Of a stretch of 64,000 nucleotides of DNA, positions 45,701-57,923 are shown piece after piece. A program made the translations under genes and the position numbers. Each line of letters starts with the position of its first letter. Positions within the stretch are counted from its first letter, which is position 1. The notes under the pieces are model-generated. The model saw nothing but the letters and a program-made list of their open reading frames with translations. It was not told the origin of the DNA and searched no databases. This DNA comes from Xanthomonas cannabis pv. cannabis. Its GTDB lineage: Bacteria; Pseudomonadota; Gammaproteobacteria; Xanthomonadales; Xanthomonadaceae. The stretch spans positions 1 through 64,000 of the forward strand of contig NZ_JSZE01000004.1 in NCBI RefSeq assembly GCF_000802365.1. The letters are read 5' to 3'.

Positions 45701-46743
45701 GCGTCGGACACGCCAGCCTCGGCAAAGGTGGCCATGCCATTGTGCAAGGCGCAGGCGCTGCGCAGCAGCGGAATCGCCACCGCCGCGCCGCTGGCCTCGC
45801 CCAGGCGCAGATCCAGCTGCAGCAGCGGTTCGGCATCGAGTGCGCGCAGCAGCGCAGCGTGACCGCGTTCCTGCGAGCGATGCCCGAACAGCAGCCATTC
45901 GCGCACGCCAGGGTTGAGACGAGTGGCGACCAATGCCGCAGCGGTGGAAATGAAGCCGTCCACCAGCACCGGGATGCCGGCCTGCGCAGCGGCGATATAC
46001 GCACCGACCAGGGCGGCGATCTCGAAGCCGCCGAGCCGGCGCAACCGTTCCAGCGGGGTGGCGGCATCGGCGTGCACAGCCAGCGCACGCGCGATCACCG
46101 TGGCCTTGTGCGCGATGCCCTCGGCGTCCAGACCCGTGCCGGCACCGGCCATCGCCTGCGGAAATTGTGACAGCAAGGCGCAGCTCAGCGCGGCGGCGGC
46201 GGTGGTATTGCCGATCCCCATCTCGCCGCCGACGAACAACTGCGTATCGCAACTCCTGGCCTGCGCGATGCTCTCGGCGCCGGCGGCAAGCGCATCGCGC
46301 AACTGCGCGTGAGTCATCGCCGGCTGCTCGCAGAGATTGGCGGTGGACGGCGCGATCCACGCACGTCGCACCCGTGGCAGCTCGCCCGGGTCGTTCACCA
46401 CGCCCAGGTTCACCACTTCCAGCCGTGCGCCGAGCTCGCGCGCCAGCACCGCAATGGCTGCGCCGCCGCGCGCGAAGTTGCGCACCATCTCGCCGGTGAC
46501 CGCCTGCGGAAAGGCCGAGACACCTTCGGCGGCAACGCCATGATCACCGGCGTACACCGCAATCCACACCCGCTGCACGGTGGGGTGCGCGTTGCGTTGC
46601 CAGGCGGCCAGCTGCACCGCCAGTTGCTCCAGCCGTCCCAGCGCGCCATGCGGCTTGGTCAGCTGTTCCTGCCGCGCCAGCGCCGCAGCGCGCACGCGCG
46701 CATCCGGCGTTGCGCATGTGGCAAGGATCCAGTCGCTAGTCAC
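45697..46743 (-). CDS. cobT: Nicotinate-nucleotide--dimethylbenzimidazole phosphoribosyltransferase
   Basis: A 348-residue enzyme that makes alpha-ribazole phosphate for the lower ligand of cobalamin. It contains [57 protein letters not shown] and [14 protein letters not shown], and Glu316 in [12 protein letters not shown] is the catalytic base. GTG at 46743 is the start: it gives the standard length, has GGGAG 8 nt upstream, and overlaps the stop of the decayed cobU by GTGA. Longer readings run through cobU debris. Both neighbours in the old operon are broken while cobT is intact. Confidence 0.92.
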   Translation of the reverse strand: MTSDWILATCATPDARVRAAALARQEQLTKPHGALGRLEQLAVQLAAWQRNAHPTVQRVWIAVYAGDHGVAAEGVSAFPQAVTGEMVRNFARGGAAIAVLARELGARLEVVNLGVVNDPGELPRVRRAWIAPSTANLCEQPAMTHAQLRDALAAGAESIAQARSCDTQLFVGGEMGIGNTTAAAALSCALLSQFPQAMAGAGTGLDAEGIAHKATVIARALAVHADAATPLERLRRLGGFEIAALVGAYIAAAQAGIPVLVDGFISTAAALVATRLNPGVREWLLFGHRSQERGHAALLRALDAEPLLQLDLRLGEASGAAVAIPLLRSACALHNGMATFAEAGVSDA

Positions 46744-47000
46744 ACCGCTTCTCCCTTCAGCACCATGGGCCAAACCTGCCACCACCAGCAAGCCCGCACT
46801 GTAGCGCCAACGCCTGGCGCCGCCGGGCGGCTTCATCGACAAAACGAGGCGTGAGTTCGCCCGGCGGTACATCGCCGTGCCCGACCGCGTTGCTGACCAG
46901 CACCCCCTGCCGCGCAACTGCGGCAGCGGTGTGCAACATGTCACGTTTGCGCAGGCAGGCACCCCGCATCCGGGTGGCCCGGCAGGCTGCGCAACCATAG
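46740..47000 (-). pseudogene. cobU: Decayed cobU (adenosylcobinamide kinase), C-terminal part
   Basis: The minus strand reads [20 protein letters not shown] and [17 protein letters not shown], the C-terminal half of CobU (LVSNEVGxGxVP...RFRDxAGxxNQ). The reading then needs two frame changes: LLVVAGL in a second frame and PMVLKGEAV in a third, ending at a TGA that overlaps the cobT start. The N-terminal half with the P-loop is not present; only ~145 bp separate this from the btuB stop. The gene cannot make a working enzyme. Confidence 0.8.
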
Positions 47001-47145
47001 CGTCGGGCGCGAGCCGCCATGCAGCGCGGCAGGCGCCAGGGGACGCAGCACGGTCAATCCCCCAGCTCGGCAAAGCGGCCAGCGCCTGTGGCCGGTCGGC
47101 ACCTGCCGCAGCGCATTCCGCCTTCGCGCGCGACAAAAGATCGCG

Positions 47146-49023
47146 TTATTGCGCTGACTGGTAGCGGAAGGTGAGCAGGTAATTCCGCCCGGGCTGCGCA
47201 TACCAGCGCGCGGTCTCGTAGCGGCGGTCGAACACGTTGTTGGCGGTGAGCTGCACCTTCCAGTCCGTGTTGATCGCATAACTCATGCGCAGGTCCAGCA
47301 GGCCGTAACCGGCCAGGCGCTCGGTGTTGGCCAGGTCATCGAAGCGCTTGCCCGAGCCGAACAGGCTTGCGCCCACGCCAAACGCGCCGACGGTGCGGTC
47401 GGCATCGATGCGCCCACTCTGGCGGGCGCGACGCGGTAGCCAGTTGCCGTGCCCGACCTCGCCATCGGCCTGCGGCGACAGCCAGGTCAGCGCGCTACGC
47501 AGCGTCCAGCCAGCCAGCGCGGTCTCGTAACCGGCTTCGGCGCCACGGATGCGCGCCTTGTCGATATTGTTCGGCTGGCCAAAGGGGTGGGCGGCATCCA
47601 CCAGCGAGGCGTCATAGGCGATCAGGTCGCTGATGCGGGTCTGGAAGGCGCTGAGCGTCCAGGTGCCCCAGTCGTAGCGCCCCCGCAGCCCAAGCTCCGC
47701 ACTGCTGGACGTCTCCGGCCCGAGCAGCGGGTTGCCGAAGTCCGGGTAGTACAGCTCGTTGAAGGTGGGCGCCTTGAACGCGGTGCCGTAGCTGGCGGTC
47801 AGGCGCAGGTGCTCGGCAACGTCCCAACCCCACAGCAGGCTGCCGGTGGTCTTGCCGCCGAACTGGCTGTTGTCGTTGCGACGCAGGCTGGCCTGCACGG
47901 ACTGCGCACCGAAGCTCTGCTGCCACTGCGCAAATGCCGCGCGGTCGATACGGCTGTCGGCGTCGTAGTTATCGCTGCTCGCGATAGCGTCGCGCTGCCA
48001 GTCGAAGCCGACCGTTAACAGGCCCGGTGCCGTGGTGATGTCGGCCTGCAACGAGCCCTGCTTGCGGCGGGTGTCGTAGGTGGACACGTACGCACCGTCG
48101 TAATACGCATCGCTGAAGTCGGAACTGCCGCCGACGCTGGCAGTGAACTTGAGCGCATCGGTGGGTGCGTAACGCACACGGCCACCGACCGCCTGCTGCA
48201 CGCCCTTGGACAGGTTGCCGCCAAAGACAGAGCCGTCGTAGTCGTTACGGCTCTGCGCACGCAACGCGTGCACGTCGGCATCCCACTGCCGGTTGAAGCG
48301 CCAGCCGCCCTGCACGCTCAGCGAATCGTTGCGATACCCATCGCGATCCGGGTCGTAGGCGCTGGAACTGGTGTCCAGATACGCGTTGATGCCGTCGGTT
48401 TCGTCATGCACTGCGTTGACCGAATACCACCCGCCGGCCTCGCCCAAATCGCCCTCGCTCCGCCCGGCCAGGCCGGCACCGTAGCGGCGCGCGTTGTTGC
48501 TGCCGGCCGCCACGCTGAGCGTCGGCACGAAGCTGCCCTGCGGGCGACGGGTGAAGATCTGGATCACCCCGCCCAGCGCTTCGGAACCGTACAGGCTGGA
48601 AAACGGGCCACGCACGATCTCGATGCGTTCGATCTGTTCGATCGGCAGGTCCTGCAAGGCCGCCCCACCGGAGGTGGCTGAGCCGATGCGCACGCCATCG
48701 ATCAGCACCACCACCTGGTCGGATTCGGTGCCGCGCAGGAACAGCGAGGTCGGCTTGCCCGGGCCGCCGTTGTTGGCCAGCGACACCCCAGCCTCGCCAC
48801 GCAGCAGGTCCTGCAGTGAATTGACCTGGCGACGCTCGATCTGCGCGCGGTCGATCACCGTGACCGGCGCCAGCGTCTGGTCCTGGGTCTGCGCGGTGCG
48901 CGAGGCGGTGACCACGACCTGGTCGAGATCGATGGCAGCCTCGGCGTGGGCCAGGTGGGCCACGCACAGCGACAGCCCCACGGCCAGCACGGCGCGGGTC
49001 GGCAAAACGGAAGAAACGGACAT
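47146..49023 (-). CDS. btuB: Vitamin B12 outer-membrane receptor BtuB
   Basis: A 625-residue TonB-dependent receptor for cobalamin. Signal peptide residues 1-27 (AHLAHAE), Ton box DLDQVVVTASR, then TLAPVTVIDRAQIERRQVNSL and LQDLLRGEAGVSLANNGGPGK, close to BtuB/cobalamin receptors, and FLRGTESDQVVVLIDGVRIG. The barrel ends NYLLTFRYQSAQ. A cobalamin riboswitch lies directly upstream, which confirms the ligand. The next gene is the cobU remnant; genes that normally lie between btuB and cobU in related loci are absent. Confidence 0.94.
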   Translation of the reverse strand: MSVSSVLPTRAVLAVGLSLCVAHLAHAEAAIDLDQVVVTASRTAQTQDQTLAPVTVIDRAQIERRQVNSLQDLLRGEAGVSLANNGGPGKPTSLFLRGTESDQVVVLIDGVRIGSATSGGAALQDLPIEQIERIEIVRGPFSSLYGSEALGGVIQIFTRRPQGSFVPTLSVAAGSNNARRYGAGLAGRSEGDLGEAGGWYSVNAVHDETDGINAYLDTSSSAYDPDRDGYRNDSLSVQGGWRFNRQWDADVHALRAQSRNDYDGSVFGGNLSKGVQQAVGGRVRYAPTDALKFTASVGGSSDFSDAYYDGAYVSTYDTRRKQGSLQADITTAPGLLTVGFDWQRDAIASSDNYDADSRIDRAAFAQWQQSFGAQSVQASLRRNDNSQFGGKTTGSLLWGWDVAEHLRLTASYGTAFKAPTFNELYYPDFGNPLLGPETSSSAELGLRGRYDWGTWTLSAFQTRISDLIAYDASLVDAAHPFGQPNNIDKARIRGAEAGYETALAGWTLRSALTWLSPQADGEVGHGNWLPRRARQSGRIDADRTVGAFGVGASLFGSGKRFDDLANTERLAGYGLLDLRMSYAINTDWKVQLTANNVFDRRYETARWYAQPGRNYLLTFRYQSAQ

Positions 49024-49139
49024 CGACTGCTGCTCCTGGAACCGCGCCTACCCGCGCGGGGGCAATGGGGGCGGCAGACAGCAACGGGCCAGGCGCCCGA
49101 CGTCGCAGCGCCAGACGATCAAGGCCACGCCCACCGCGT

Positions 49140-49325
49140 GCCGGGTCTTGTCCCTCAGGCCGGTCTCCGGGCTCGCGAGTGGAAGCGGACGCTTCCCAGG
49201 CCTGCGCCTTCCCATGCAAGCACAGTGGCGTGACGTGCAGACCCTTATCTCGCCCACCGTTGCGGGGGCAGCTCCGGAATTGCGACCCGCCCAAGGCGAG
49301 CCGCGCACCGGATTCCCGTTTAAAC
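49140..49325 (-). promoter_or_regulatory. Cobalamin riboswitch upstream of btuB
   Basis: On the minus strand, GGGAATCCGGTGCG (from ~49317), then GGAGCTGCCCCCGCAACGG, and the B12 box GAGCCCGGAGACCGGCCTG (about 49155-49174) occur in the order and spacing of a cobalamin riboswitch. It precedes btuB by about 120 nt. High B12 is expected to shut off btuB expression. Confidence 0.88.
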
Positions 49326-49435
49326 CACCGCAACTGCGGCAGTCACCTCAGGGGCGCGCATGGTAGCAGGCGCCTCAGAGGTCTGCGACCACCGGCCAAG
49401 CCAGCGCGTCGCCACGCGCCTTGGCCGTGAATGAC

Positions 49436-49638
49436 CGCTTCCTTCTCCCATCGGGACATTGTCCTCCTTCATGGGGGAGAGGGGCCCAAGCTGTCCTTCT
49501 CCCATCGGGAGAAGGTGCCCCGAAGGGGTGGATGAGGGTGCGATTGCGAGTCGATGGCGCCGTTCGACGTCGACTGCTGCATTGCGGACCTACCGTACCC
49601 TCACCCCAACCCCTCTCCCGCAGGAGAGGGGCTAAACC
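49436..49638. repeat. Dispersed repeat cluster between btuB leader and metY
   Basis: Contains CTTCTCCCATCGGGACATTG, CTTCTCCCATCGGGAGAAGG, GGTGCCCCGAAGGGGTGGAT and CCCTCACCCCAACCCCTCTC-CCGCAGGAGAGGGG. Several perfect short stems. Same family as at 10.4, 14.9 and 16.1 kb. Confidence 0.75.
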
Positions 49639-50925
49639 TCACGCCCCCTGCAGCGCCTGCTCCAGATCCGCCAGCAAGTCATCGATATGCTCGATGCCGA
49701 TCGACAGCCGCACGGTGTCTTCACTCACCCCGGCATGCTCCAGCTCGGCCGGACCCAGCTGGCGGTGCGTGGTGGATGCCGGGTGCGTCGCCAGCGATTT
49801 GGCATCGCCGATATTCACCAGCCGGGTAAACAGCTGCAGCGCATCCAGGAAACGCGCGCCAGCCGCACGCCCGCCCGGCAGGCCAAACGTGAGCACGCCG
49901 GACCCGTGGCCGCCCAGATATTTCTGCGCCAACGCATGCTCGGGGTGATCCGGCAGCGCGGCATAGTTGACCCAGGCAACGCGTGCGTGGTGCTGCAGAT
50001 ACCTCGCAATGGCCAAGGTATTGGCGTTGATGCGCTCCATGCGCAGCGGCAATGTTTCGATACCTTGCAGGATCAAGAATGCATTGAACGGCGACAGCGC
50101 CGCACCGGTATTGCGCAGCGGCACCACCCGCGCACGCCCGATATACGCCGCCTCGCCCAAGGCCTCGGTATACACCACGCCGTGATAACTCACATCCGGT
50201 TCGTTGAGGCGCGCAAAGCGTGCCTTGTGCGCCGCCCACGGAAAGCGCCCACTGTCCACGATCGCCCCACCGATGCTGTTGCCGTGCCCGCCTAGATACT
50301 TGGTCAGCGAATGCACCACGATGTCGGCACCGAAGTCGATCGGCCGCAGCAGCGACGGCGTGGCAACGGTGTTGTCCACGATCAACGGCACGCCGTGCGC
50401 ATGCGCCACGGCCGCCACCGCTTCGATGTCGGTGATGTTGCCGCGCGGATTGCCGATCGACTCGACGAACACTGCCTTGGTGCGTTCGTCGATCAAGCCG
50501 GCAAACGCCTGCGGGTCGCGATAGTCGGCAAAGCGCGTGCTGATGCCGAACTGCGGCAGCGTATGCGCGAACAGGTTGTAGGTGCCGCCATACAAGGCGC
50601 TGGAGGACACGATATTGTCGCCGGCCTCGGCGATGGTCTGGATCGCATACGTCACCGCGGCCTGCCCCGATGCCAGCGCCAAGGCGCCGATGCCCCCTTC
50701 CAGCGCGGCCACGCGCTGCTCCAGCACGTCGTTGGTGGGGTTCATGATGCGGCTGTAGATGTTGCCCTGCACCTTCAGGTCGAACAGGTCCGCGCCATGC
50801 TGGGTATCGTCGAACGCATACGCCACCGTCTGATAGATCGGCACCGCCACCGCGCGCGTGGTCGGGTCGGGGCGATACCCGCCATGCACGGCGATGGTTT
50901 CAGGCTTCCACTGCGGATCGGTCAT
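49639..50925 (-). CDS. metY: O-acetylhomoserine (thiol)-lyase
   Basis: A 428-residue PLP enzyme of the Cys/Met metabolism family that makes homocysteine from O-acetylhomoserine and sulfide. It has ETIAVHGGYRPDPTTRAVAV, GNIYSRIMNPTNDVLEQRVA, YGGTYNLFAHTLPQFGI, IVDNTVATPSLLRP, and HSLTKYLGGHGNSIGG, where the Lys binds PLP. The long C-terminal domain with RLVNIGDAKSLATHPASTTH is typical. The ATG at 50925 (MTDPQWKPETIAVHGG) is the normal start. It stands alone; sulfide it uses may come from the organosulfur operon at 54-61 kb. Confidence 0.93.
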   Translation of the reverse strand: MTDPQWKPETIAVHGGYRPDPTTRAVAVPIYQTVAYAFDDTQHGADLFDLKVQGNIYSRIMNPTNDVLEQRVAALEGGIGALALASGQAAVTYAIQTIAEAGDNIVSSSALYGGTYNLFAHTLPQFGISTRFADYRDPQAFAGLIDERTKAVFVESIGNPRGNITDIEAVAAVAHAHGVPLIVDNTVATPSLLRPIDFGADIVVHSLTKYLGGHGNSIGGAIVDSGRFPWAAHKARFARLNEPDVSYHGVVYTEALGEAAYIGRARVVPLRNTGAALSPFNAFLILQGIETLPLRMERINANTLAIARYLQHHARVAWVNYAALPDHPEHALAQKYLGGHGSGVLTFGLPGGRAAGARFLDALQLFTRLVNIGDAKSLATHPASTTHRQLGPAELEHAGVSEDTVRLSIGIEHIDDLLADLEQALQGA

Positions 50926-51156
50926 GGCACGGCTCGCTGCTGGACGGAAGACAGCGACGATAGCGACGTTGCACAACAACCGTGCTAACCGAGCGTTATC
51001 AGCTTATGCCGACCAGTCCCCTTTGAGTGCTGTGCGTACCAACAACGGTCAAGCACATGCGATCGCACCGCACCTCTCCCGCGAACGGAAGAGGTGACAG
51101 ACGAGGCATTCATAACGCATCCCGCACATGCGTTACAGCGCCCCGTCATCGGCTTG

Positions 51157-53742
<2,586 letters not shown>

Positions 53743-54050
53743 GGGAAATCCTCTGAACGGGTGGCCGGTGACGCCGGCGATACCGTGCAGATGCGGTTGC
53801 CGGGCGGGGTTTCAAGGCTTGCCGGAGCCGGAGCCGGGCCGCAGCGGCGCCGGTGCCCGGCTCCAATCGGCAGTGCCAGGCGGCGCACGCAGCCGGTGTG
53901 TGGTTGCGATGGCGCACCGGTCCGTGAGGCAGCCTCTTGCCCGCTGGCTGGGGGAGGACGCGTGGCGTAGGGCGCGGCGGCGGAGCCTCCGCGCCCGACG
54001 CCGGCTGCTAGACGATCTGCTGCAGCGGTGCCCCTCCGTGTCGCGCAGCC
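53743..54050. other. Gap between clpB and ssuB
   Basis: 308 bp with the clpB promoter (listed separately) and no gene that I recognise. Confidence 0.45.
53789..53816 (-). promoter_or_regulatory. Sigma-32-type promoter of clpB
   Basis: Minus strand: CTTGAAA, 13 nt, then CCGCATCT. This fits the sigma-32 consensus CTTGAAA-N(11-16)-CCCCATNT with one mismatch in the -10. It lies 47 nt before the clpB ATG. Confidence 0.75.
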
Positions 54051-54833
54051 TCACGCGTCGCGCCGCACCTCGGCCTTCGCCGCAGCCGCCTGCTCGGAGG
54101 TCTGCGCAGCTCCCAGCAGGCGCGACAGTACCTGCGCCTGGATCGCCGCCAGGGCCGGCGACCCGGGCGCACGCGGGTGCGCCACCGGCACCGCGACATC
54201 CAGGCCGACCTGACCCTGCTCGACCACCACGATGCGGTCGGCCAGCGCGCAGGCTTCGGCCACGTCATGGGTCACCAGCACCAGGGTGAAGCCGTAGTGC
54301 CGCCACAACTGCACGATCAGCTGCTGCATTTCGATACGGGTCAATGCATCCAGCGCGCCCAGTGGTTCGTCCAGCAGCAGCAGCCGTGGCCGATGCACCA
54401 GCGCGCGCGCCAGCGCCACGCGCTGCCGCTGGCCGCCCGACAGCGCCGCCGGCCAGTCGCCGCCACGCGTGCCCAGCCCCACCGCATCCAGCGCGGCCTG
54501 GGCCTGCATGCGGCCGGCACGGCCCAGCCCCAGCGCCACGTTGTCGATCACCCGCTTCCACGGCAGCAGCCGCGCGTCCTGGAACATCAGCCGTACCGCA
54601 TCGTGCTGCGCGGCAAGCGGCGCAGCGCCGCTCTCCACGGTGCCGCTGTCGGCCGCTTCCAGCCCGGCAATCACCCGCAGCAGCGTGCTCTTGCCGCAGC
54701 CGCTGCGGCCCACCACCGCGACGCAGGCGCCGGGGGCAATCTGCAGATCGATGCCGCGCAGCACCTCGCTGTCGCCATAGCGCTTGCCGATGCCGCGCAG
54801 GCTCAGTGGCAGGCCGGTGTCGGTCGCGCTCAT
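54051..54833 (-). CDS. ssuB: Sulfonate ABC transporter ATPase
   Basis: A 260-residue ABC ATPase. Walker [11 protein letters not shown], signature [15 protein letters not shown], Walker [14 protein letters not shown] and switch VTHDVAEA are all present. It is close to SsuB/TauB. The ATG at 54833 overlaps the stop of ssuC (ATGA). It is the last gene of the operon 61554 to 54051. It powers import of alkanesulfonates with SsuC and SsuA. Confidence 0.92.
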   Translation of the reverse strand: MSATDTGLPLSLRGIGKRYGDSEVLRGIDLQIAPGACVAVVGRSGCGKSTLLRVIAGLEAADSGTVESGAAPLAAQHDAVRLMFQDARLLPWKRVIDNVALGLGRAGRMQAQAALDAVGLGTRGGDWPAALSGGQRQRVALARALVHRPRLLLLDEPLGALDALTRIEMQQLIVQLWRHYGFTLVLVTHDVAEACALADRIVVVEQGQVGLDVAVPVAHPRAPGSPALAAIQAQVLSRLLGAAQTSEQAAAAKAEVRRDA

Positions 54834-55624
54834 CGGCGCACCTGCGCACGCTGCTGGTGTGCCGGATGCCAGCCCAGCCACCAGGCTTCCAGGCCGCGTG
54901 CGGCCAGGTCGGCCAGCTTGCCGAGCAGCGCGTACAGCACGATCGCCACCACCACGATGTCGGTCTGCAGGAACTCGCGCGCATTGGTGGCCAGATAGCC
55001 GATGCCGGAACTGGCAGAAATGGTCTCGGCCACGATCAGGGTCAGCCACATCAACCCCAGCGCGAAGCGCAAGCCGACCAGGATGGAGGGCAGCGCGCCG
55101 GGCAGCAGCACATCGACAAACAGCTGCGGCCCACGTAGGCCGTAGTTGCGCGCCATCTCGATCAAGGCCGGGTCCACGCTGCGGATGCCGTGATAGGTAT
55201 TGAGGTAGATCGGGAAGAACGTGCCCAGCGCGACCAGGAACAGCTTGGCGCCCTCGTCGATACCGAACCACAGGATCACCAGCGGGATCAGCGCCAGATG
55301 CGGCACGTTGCGCAGCATCTGCAGGCTGCTGTCGAGCAGCCGTTCCGCCACCTGCGATACGCCCGTCAACAGGCCCAGTGCCAGGCCGATGCTGCCGCCA
55401 ATGGCCAGGCCCACCGCCGCGCGCCAACCGCTGATGGCCAGGTGCTGCCACAGCTCACCACTTTGCACGAGCGTGATGGCCGCACGCAGCACCGCATCGG
55501 GCGCAGGAAGAATGCGCTGCGGCAGCCAGCCCGTGGCCGCGGCAATCTGCCATGCCAGCAGCAATGCCAGCGGCAGCAACCAGGGCACCAAGCCAGCGCC
55601 CAGACGGCGTGCGCGGGCGCTCAT
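54830..55624 (-). CDS. ssuC: Sulfonate ABC transporter permease
   Basis: A 264-residue inner-membrane permease with about six helices. The conserved cytoplasmic EAA-type loop appears as [47 protein letters not shown] matches SsuC/TauC. The ATG at 55624 is chosen because translation begins right before the first helix ([20 protein letters not shown]); the longer frame overlaps ssuA. Spacing from the ssuA stop is 118 nt. Confidence 0.92.
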   Translation of the reverse strand: MSARARRLGAGLVPWLLPLALLLAWQIAAATGWLPQRILPAPDAVLRAAITLVQSGELWQHLAISGWRAAVGLAIGGSIGLALGLLTGVSQVAERLLDSSLQMLRNVPHLALIPLVILWFGIDEGAKLFLVALGTFFPIYLNTYHGIRSVDPALIEMARNYGLRGPQLFVDVLLPGALPSILVGLRFALGLMWLTLIVAETISASSGIGYLATNAREFLQTDIVVVAIVLYALLGKLADLAARGLEAWWLGWHPAHQQRAQVRR

Positions 55625-55742
55625 TGCAGCACCGTGGCGGCGGCGCATCGCATTACCGCGTATTGCATCGACACGTGGGCGCTCACCTGCGCGCACGCAG
55701 GCTCCCGGTGCCGCATTGCACACGTGCATGCCATCGAGCGCA

Positions 55743-56870
55743 TCACTTGCCCGCCGGCTGTGCAGCGGCCGGCGCAGGCGCGCGCCACACCGCCGGTGCC
55801 ACCAGCACGCGCCTGGGCAGCAGGCGCTGTGCATGGAACAGGTCGGCGGTGGCTTGCTGGGCCTTGATGACCTGCGCATTGAGCGGCTGCACGCTGGCCG
55901 GCGGGCGGTGCGCCAGTGTGCGTTCGACCACCGCAGGCGGCAGCCCGCTCACCTGCGACAACACCTTGATGCTGCCGGCGCGGTCGCGCTCCAGCAGGCC
56001 ATCGGCCTGGTTGAGTTGCACCATCACCTGTTGCACAAACGGACCCCACGCGGTGGCATAGCGGCGCGACGACAGGAAGAACCCGCCGGTCAGCCCCAGC
56101 CCTTCGCCGTTGGCAAGCAGGCGTGCACTGCCATCCAGGGTCAGGGCCGAATACCACGGGTCCCAGATGGCCCACGCATCCACCTGCCCGGCCGCGAAGG
56201 CCGCACGCGCGTTGGCCGGCGACAGATACAACGGCGTGATGTCGCGCAGGCTCAGGCCGGATTTGGCCAACAAACGCAACAACAGGTTGTGCGCGCTGGA
56301 GCCTTTCTGAAACGCGACGCGCTTGCCCTTGAGCTCGGCCACGGTGCGCAGCGTGCTCTTGGCCGGCACCAGGATGGTCTCGGCCTTCGGCGTGGGTGGT
56401 ACCCAACCCACATACAGCAGGTCGGCCCCAGCCGCCTGCGCGAACAACGGCGGAATGTCTCCAGCGCCGCCGAGGTCGATGCTGCCCACGTTCAAGGCTT
56501 CCAGCAATTGCGGTCCGGCCGGAAATTCCACCCAGGTGATCCTGGTGCGGGGAAAGCGCTGTTCCAGCAAGCGATGCTGCTTGGCCAGCACCAGACTCGA
56601 TACCGCCTTCTGATAACCGATGCGCAACTGCGCCGGCTCGGCCGCAAGCGCAGGCTGCACCAATACGATGCTGGAGAACAGCAACGCAGACATCCACACG
56701 GCCACCCCGCCCGCGCGCACAGCTGTCAGCCGGCGGCGCGCCGCACGCAGCCAGCGCTTTGCACCTACCGTACCCGCCGCCTGCGTTTCACCGCCACGCG
56801 CGGCTAACGACTGCGTGGCCGTTTCAATTGTCGTTGCTGAAACGCAGTGACGCATCGGCAGCTTCCTCAT
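55743..56870 (-). CDS. ssuA: Sulfonate ABC transporter substrate-binding protein
   Basis: A 375-residue periplasmic binding protein of the SsuA/NMT1 type. After an unusually long leader of ~58 residues comes a hydrophobic signal (VAVWMSALLFSSIVLVQPALA). The mature part begins AEPAQLRIGYQKAVSSLVLA and contains FPAGPQLLEALNVGSIDLGG and AGDIPPLFAQAAGADLLYVG, conserved in SsuA. The ATG at 56870 overlaps the aldo/keto reductase stop (ATGA); a second ATG at 56855 is possible, and both leave a long pre-signal segment. It delivers sulfonate to SsuC. Confidence 0.88.
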   Translation of the reverse strand: MRKLPMRHCVSATTIETATQSLAARGGETQAAGTVGAKRWLRAARRRLTAVRAGGVAVWMSALLFSSIVLVQPALAAEPAQLRIGYQKAVSSLVLAKQHRLLEQRFPRTRITWVEFPAGPQLLEALNVGSIDLGGAGDIPPLFAQAAGADLLYVGWVPPTPKAETILVPAKSTLRTVAELKGKRVAFQKGSSAHNLLLRLLAKSGLSLRDITPLYLSPANARAAFAAGQVDAWAIWDPWYSALTLDGSARLLANGEGLGLTGGFFLSSRRYATAWGPFVQQVMVQLNQADGLLERDRAGSIKVLSQVSGLPPAVVERTLAHRPPASVQPLNAQVIKAQQATADLFHAQRLLPRRVLVAPAVWRAPAPAAAQPAGK

Positions 56871-57907
56871 TGCCAATCGGTGGAGGGTTTTTCCCAAAGA
56901 TTGATCCCGCCCTCGACCGCATGGCGATCGATCTCGGCCAACTCGTCTGCAGTGAACGCAGGCGTCTGCAATGCCGCTACGTTTTCGATCAACTGCTCCG
57001 GGCGGCTGGCACCCAGCAGCGCCGAGCTCACCCGTGGATCGCGCAGCACCCAGGCCAGCGCCAGCTGCGCCAGGCTCTGCCCACGCCGCTGCGCAATGGC
57101 ATTCAAGCCGCGTGCGCGTTGCAGGTTGTCGTCGGACAGGTGTTCGGGCCGCAAGGATTGACCACCGGGGCGATTGACGCGCGCATCCTCGGGAATGCCC
57201 TCCAGATACTTGCCGGTAAGCAGACCCTGCGCCAACGGCGTAAACGCAATCACTCCAGCACCGAGGTCTGCAGTAGTGTCCAGCAACTCCTGCTCCGGCC
57301 AGCGGTTGAACAGGTTGTAGGCCGGTTGATGGATCTGCAGCGGCACGTTCCACTCGCGCAGCAGCGCGGCAATCTCGCGCGTGCGCGCTGCCGAATACGA
57401 CGACACGCCCACGTACAGCGCCTTGCCCTGCTGCACCGCACTGGCCAGCGCACCGGCGGTCTCTTCCAGCGGTGTGTCCGCATCGAAGCGATGCGAATAG
57501 AAGATGTCCACATACTCCACGCCTAGCCGCTGCAGGCTTTGATCCAGGCTGGACAGCAGATATTTGCGCGAGCTGCCGCCCTGCCCGTACGGGCCCGGCC
57601 ACATGTCCCAGCCGGCCTTGGTGGAAATGATCAATTCGTCGCGATACGGCCTGAAATCTTCACGCAGCAGCCGGCCAAAGTTGATCTCCGCGCTGCCGTA
57701 CGGCGGGCCATAGTTGTTGGCCAGATCGAAGTGGGTGATGCCCAGGTCGAACGCGGTGCGCAGCAATGCGCGCTGGGTGTCGATCGGCGTACTGTCGCCG
57801 AAGTTGTGCCACAAGCCCAGCGACAGGGCCGGCAACACCAGGCCGCTGCGGCCAACGCGGCGGTAGGCGATACGGTCGTAACGGTCGGGATGTGCGAGAT
57901 AGGTCAT
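56867..57907 (-). CDS. Aldo/keto reductase, YghZ-like
   Basis: A 346-residue NADPH-dependent aldo/keto reductase. The active-site residues are seen in FDLANNYGPPYGSAE (Asp and Tyr), ISTKAGWD (Lys) and FYSHRFD (His). It resembles glyceraldehyde-3-phosphate reductase YghZ/Gpr. Sandwiched between the flavin monooxygenase and ssuA, it may reduce the aldehyde released when a sulfonate is desulfonated; that role is inferred. ATG at 57907 begins MTYLAHPDRYDRIAYRRVGR. Confidence 0.9.
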   Translation of the reverse strand: MTYLAHPDRYDRIAYRRVGRSGLVLPALSLGLWHNFGDSTPIDTQRALLRTAFDLGITHFDLANNYGPPYGSAEINFGRLLREDFRPYRDELIISTKAGWDMWPGPYGQGGSSRKYLLSSLDQSLQRLGVEYVDIFYSHRFDADTPLEETAGALASAVQQGKALYVGVSSYSAARTREIAALLREWNVPLQIHQPAYNLFNRWPEQELLDTTADLGAGVIAFTPLAQGLLTGKYLEGIPEDARVNRPGGQSLRPEHLSDDNLQRARGLNAIAQRRGQSLAQLALAWVLRDPRVSSALLGASRPEQLIENVAALQTPAFTADELAEIDRHAVEGGINLWEKPSTDWQ

Positions 57908-57923
57908 GAGTGGTTCCGGTTGA

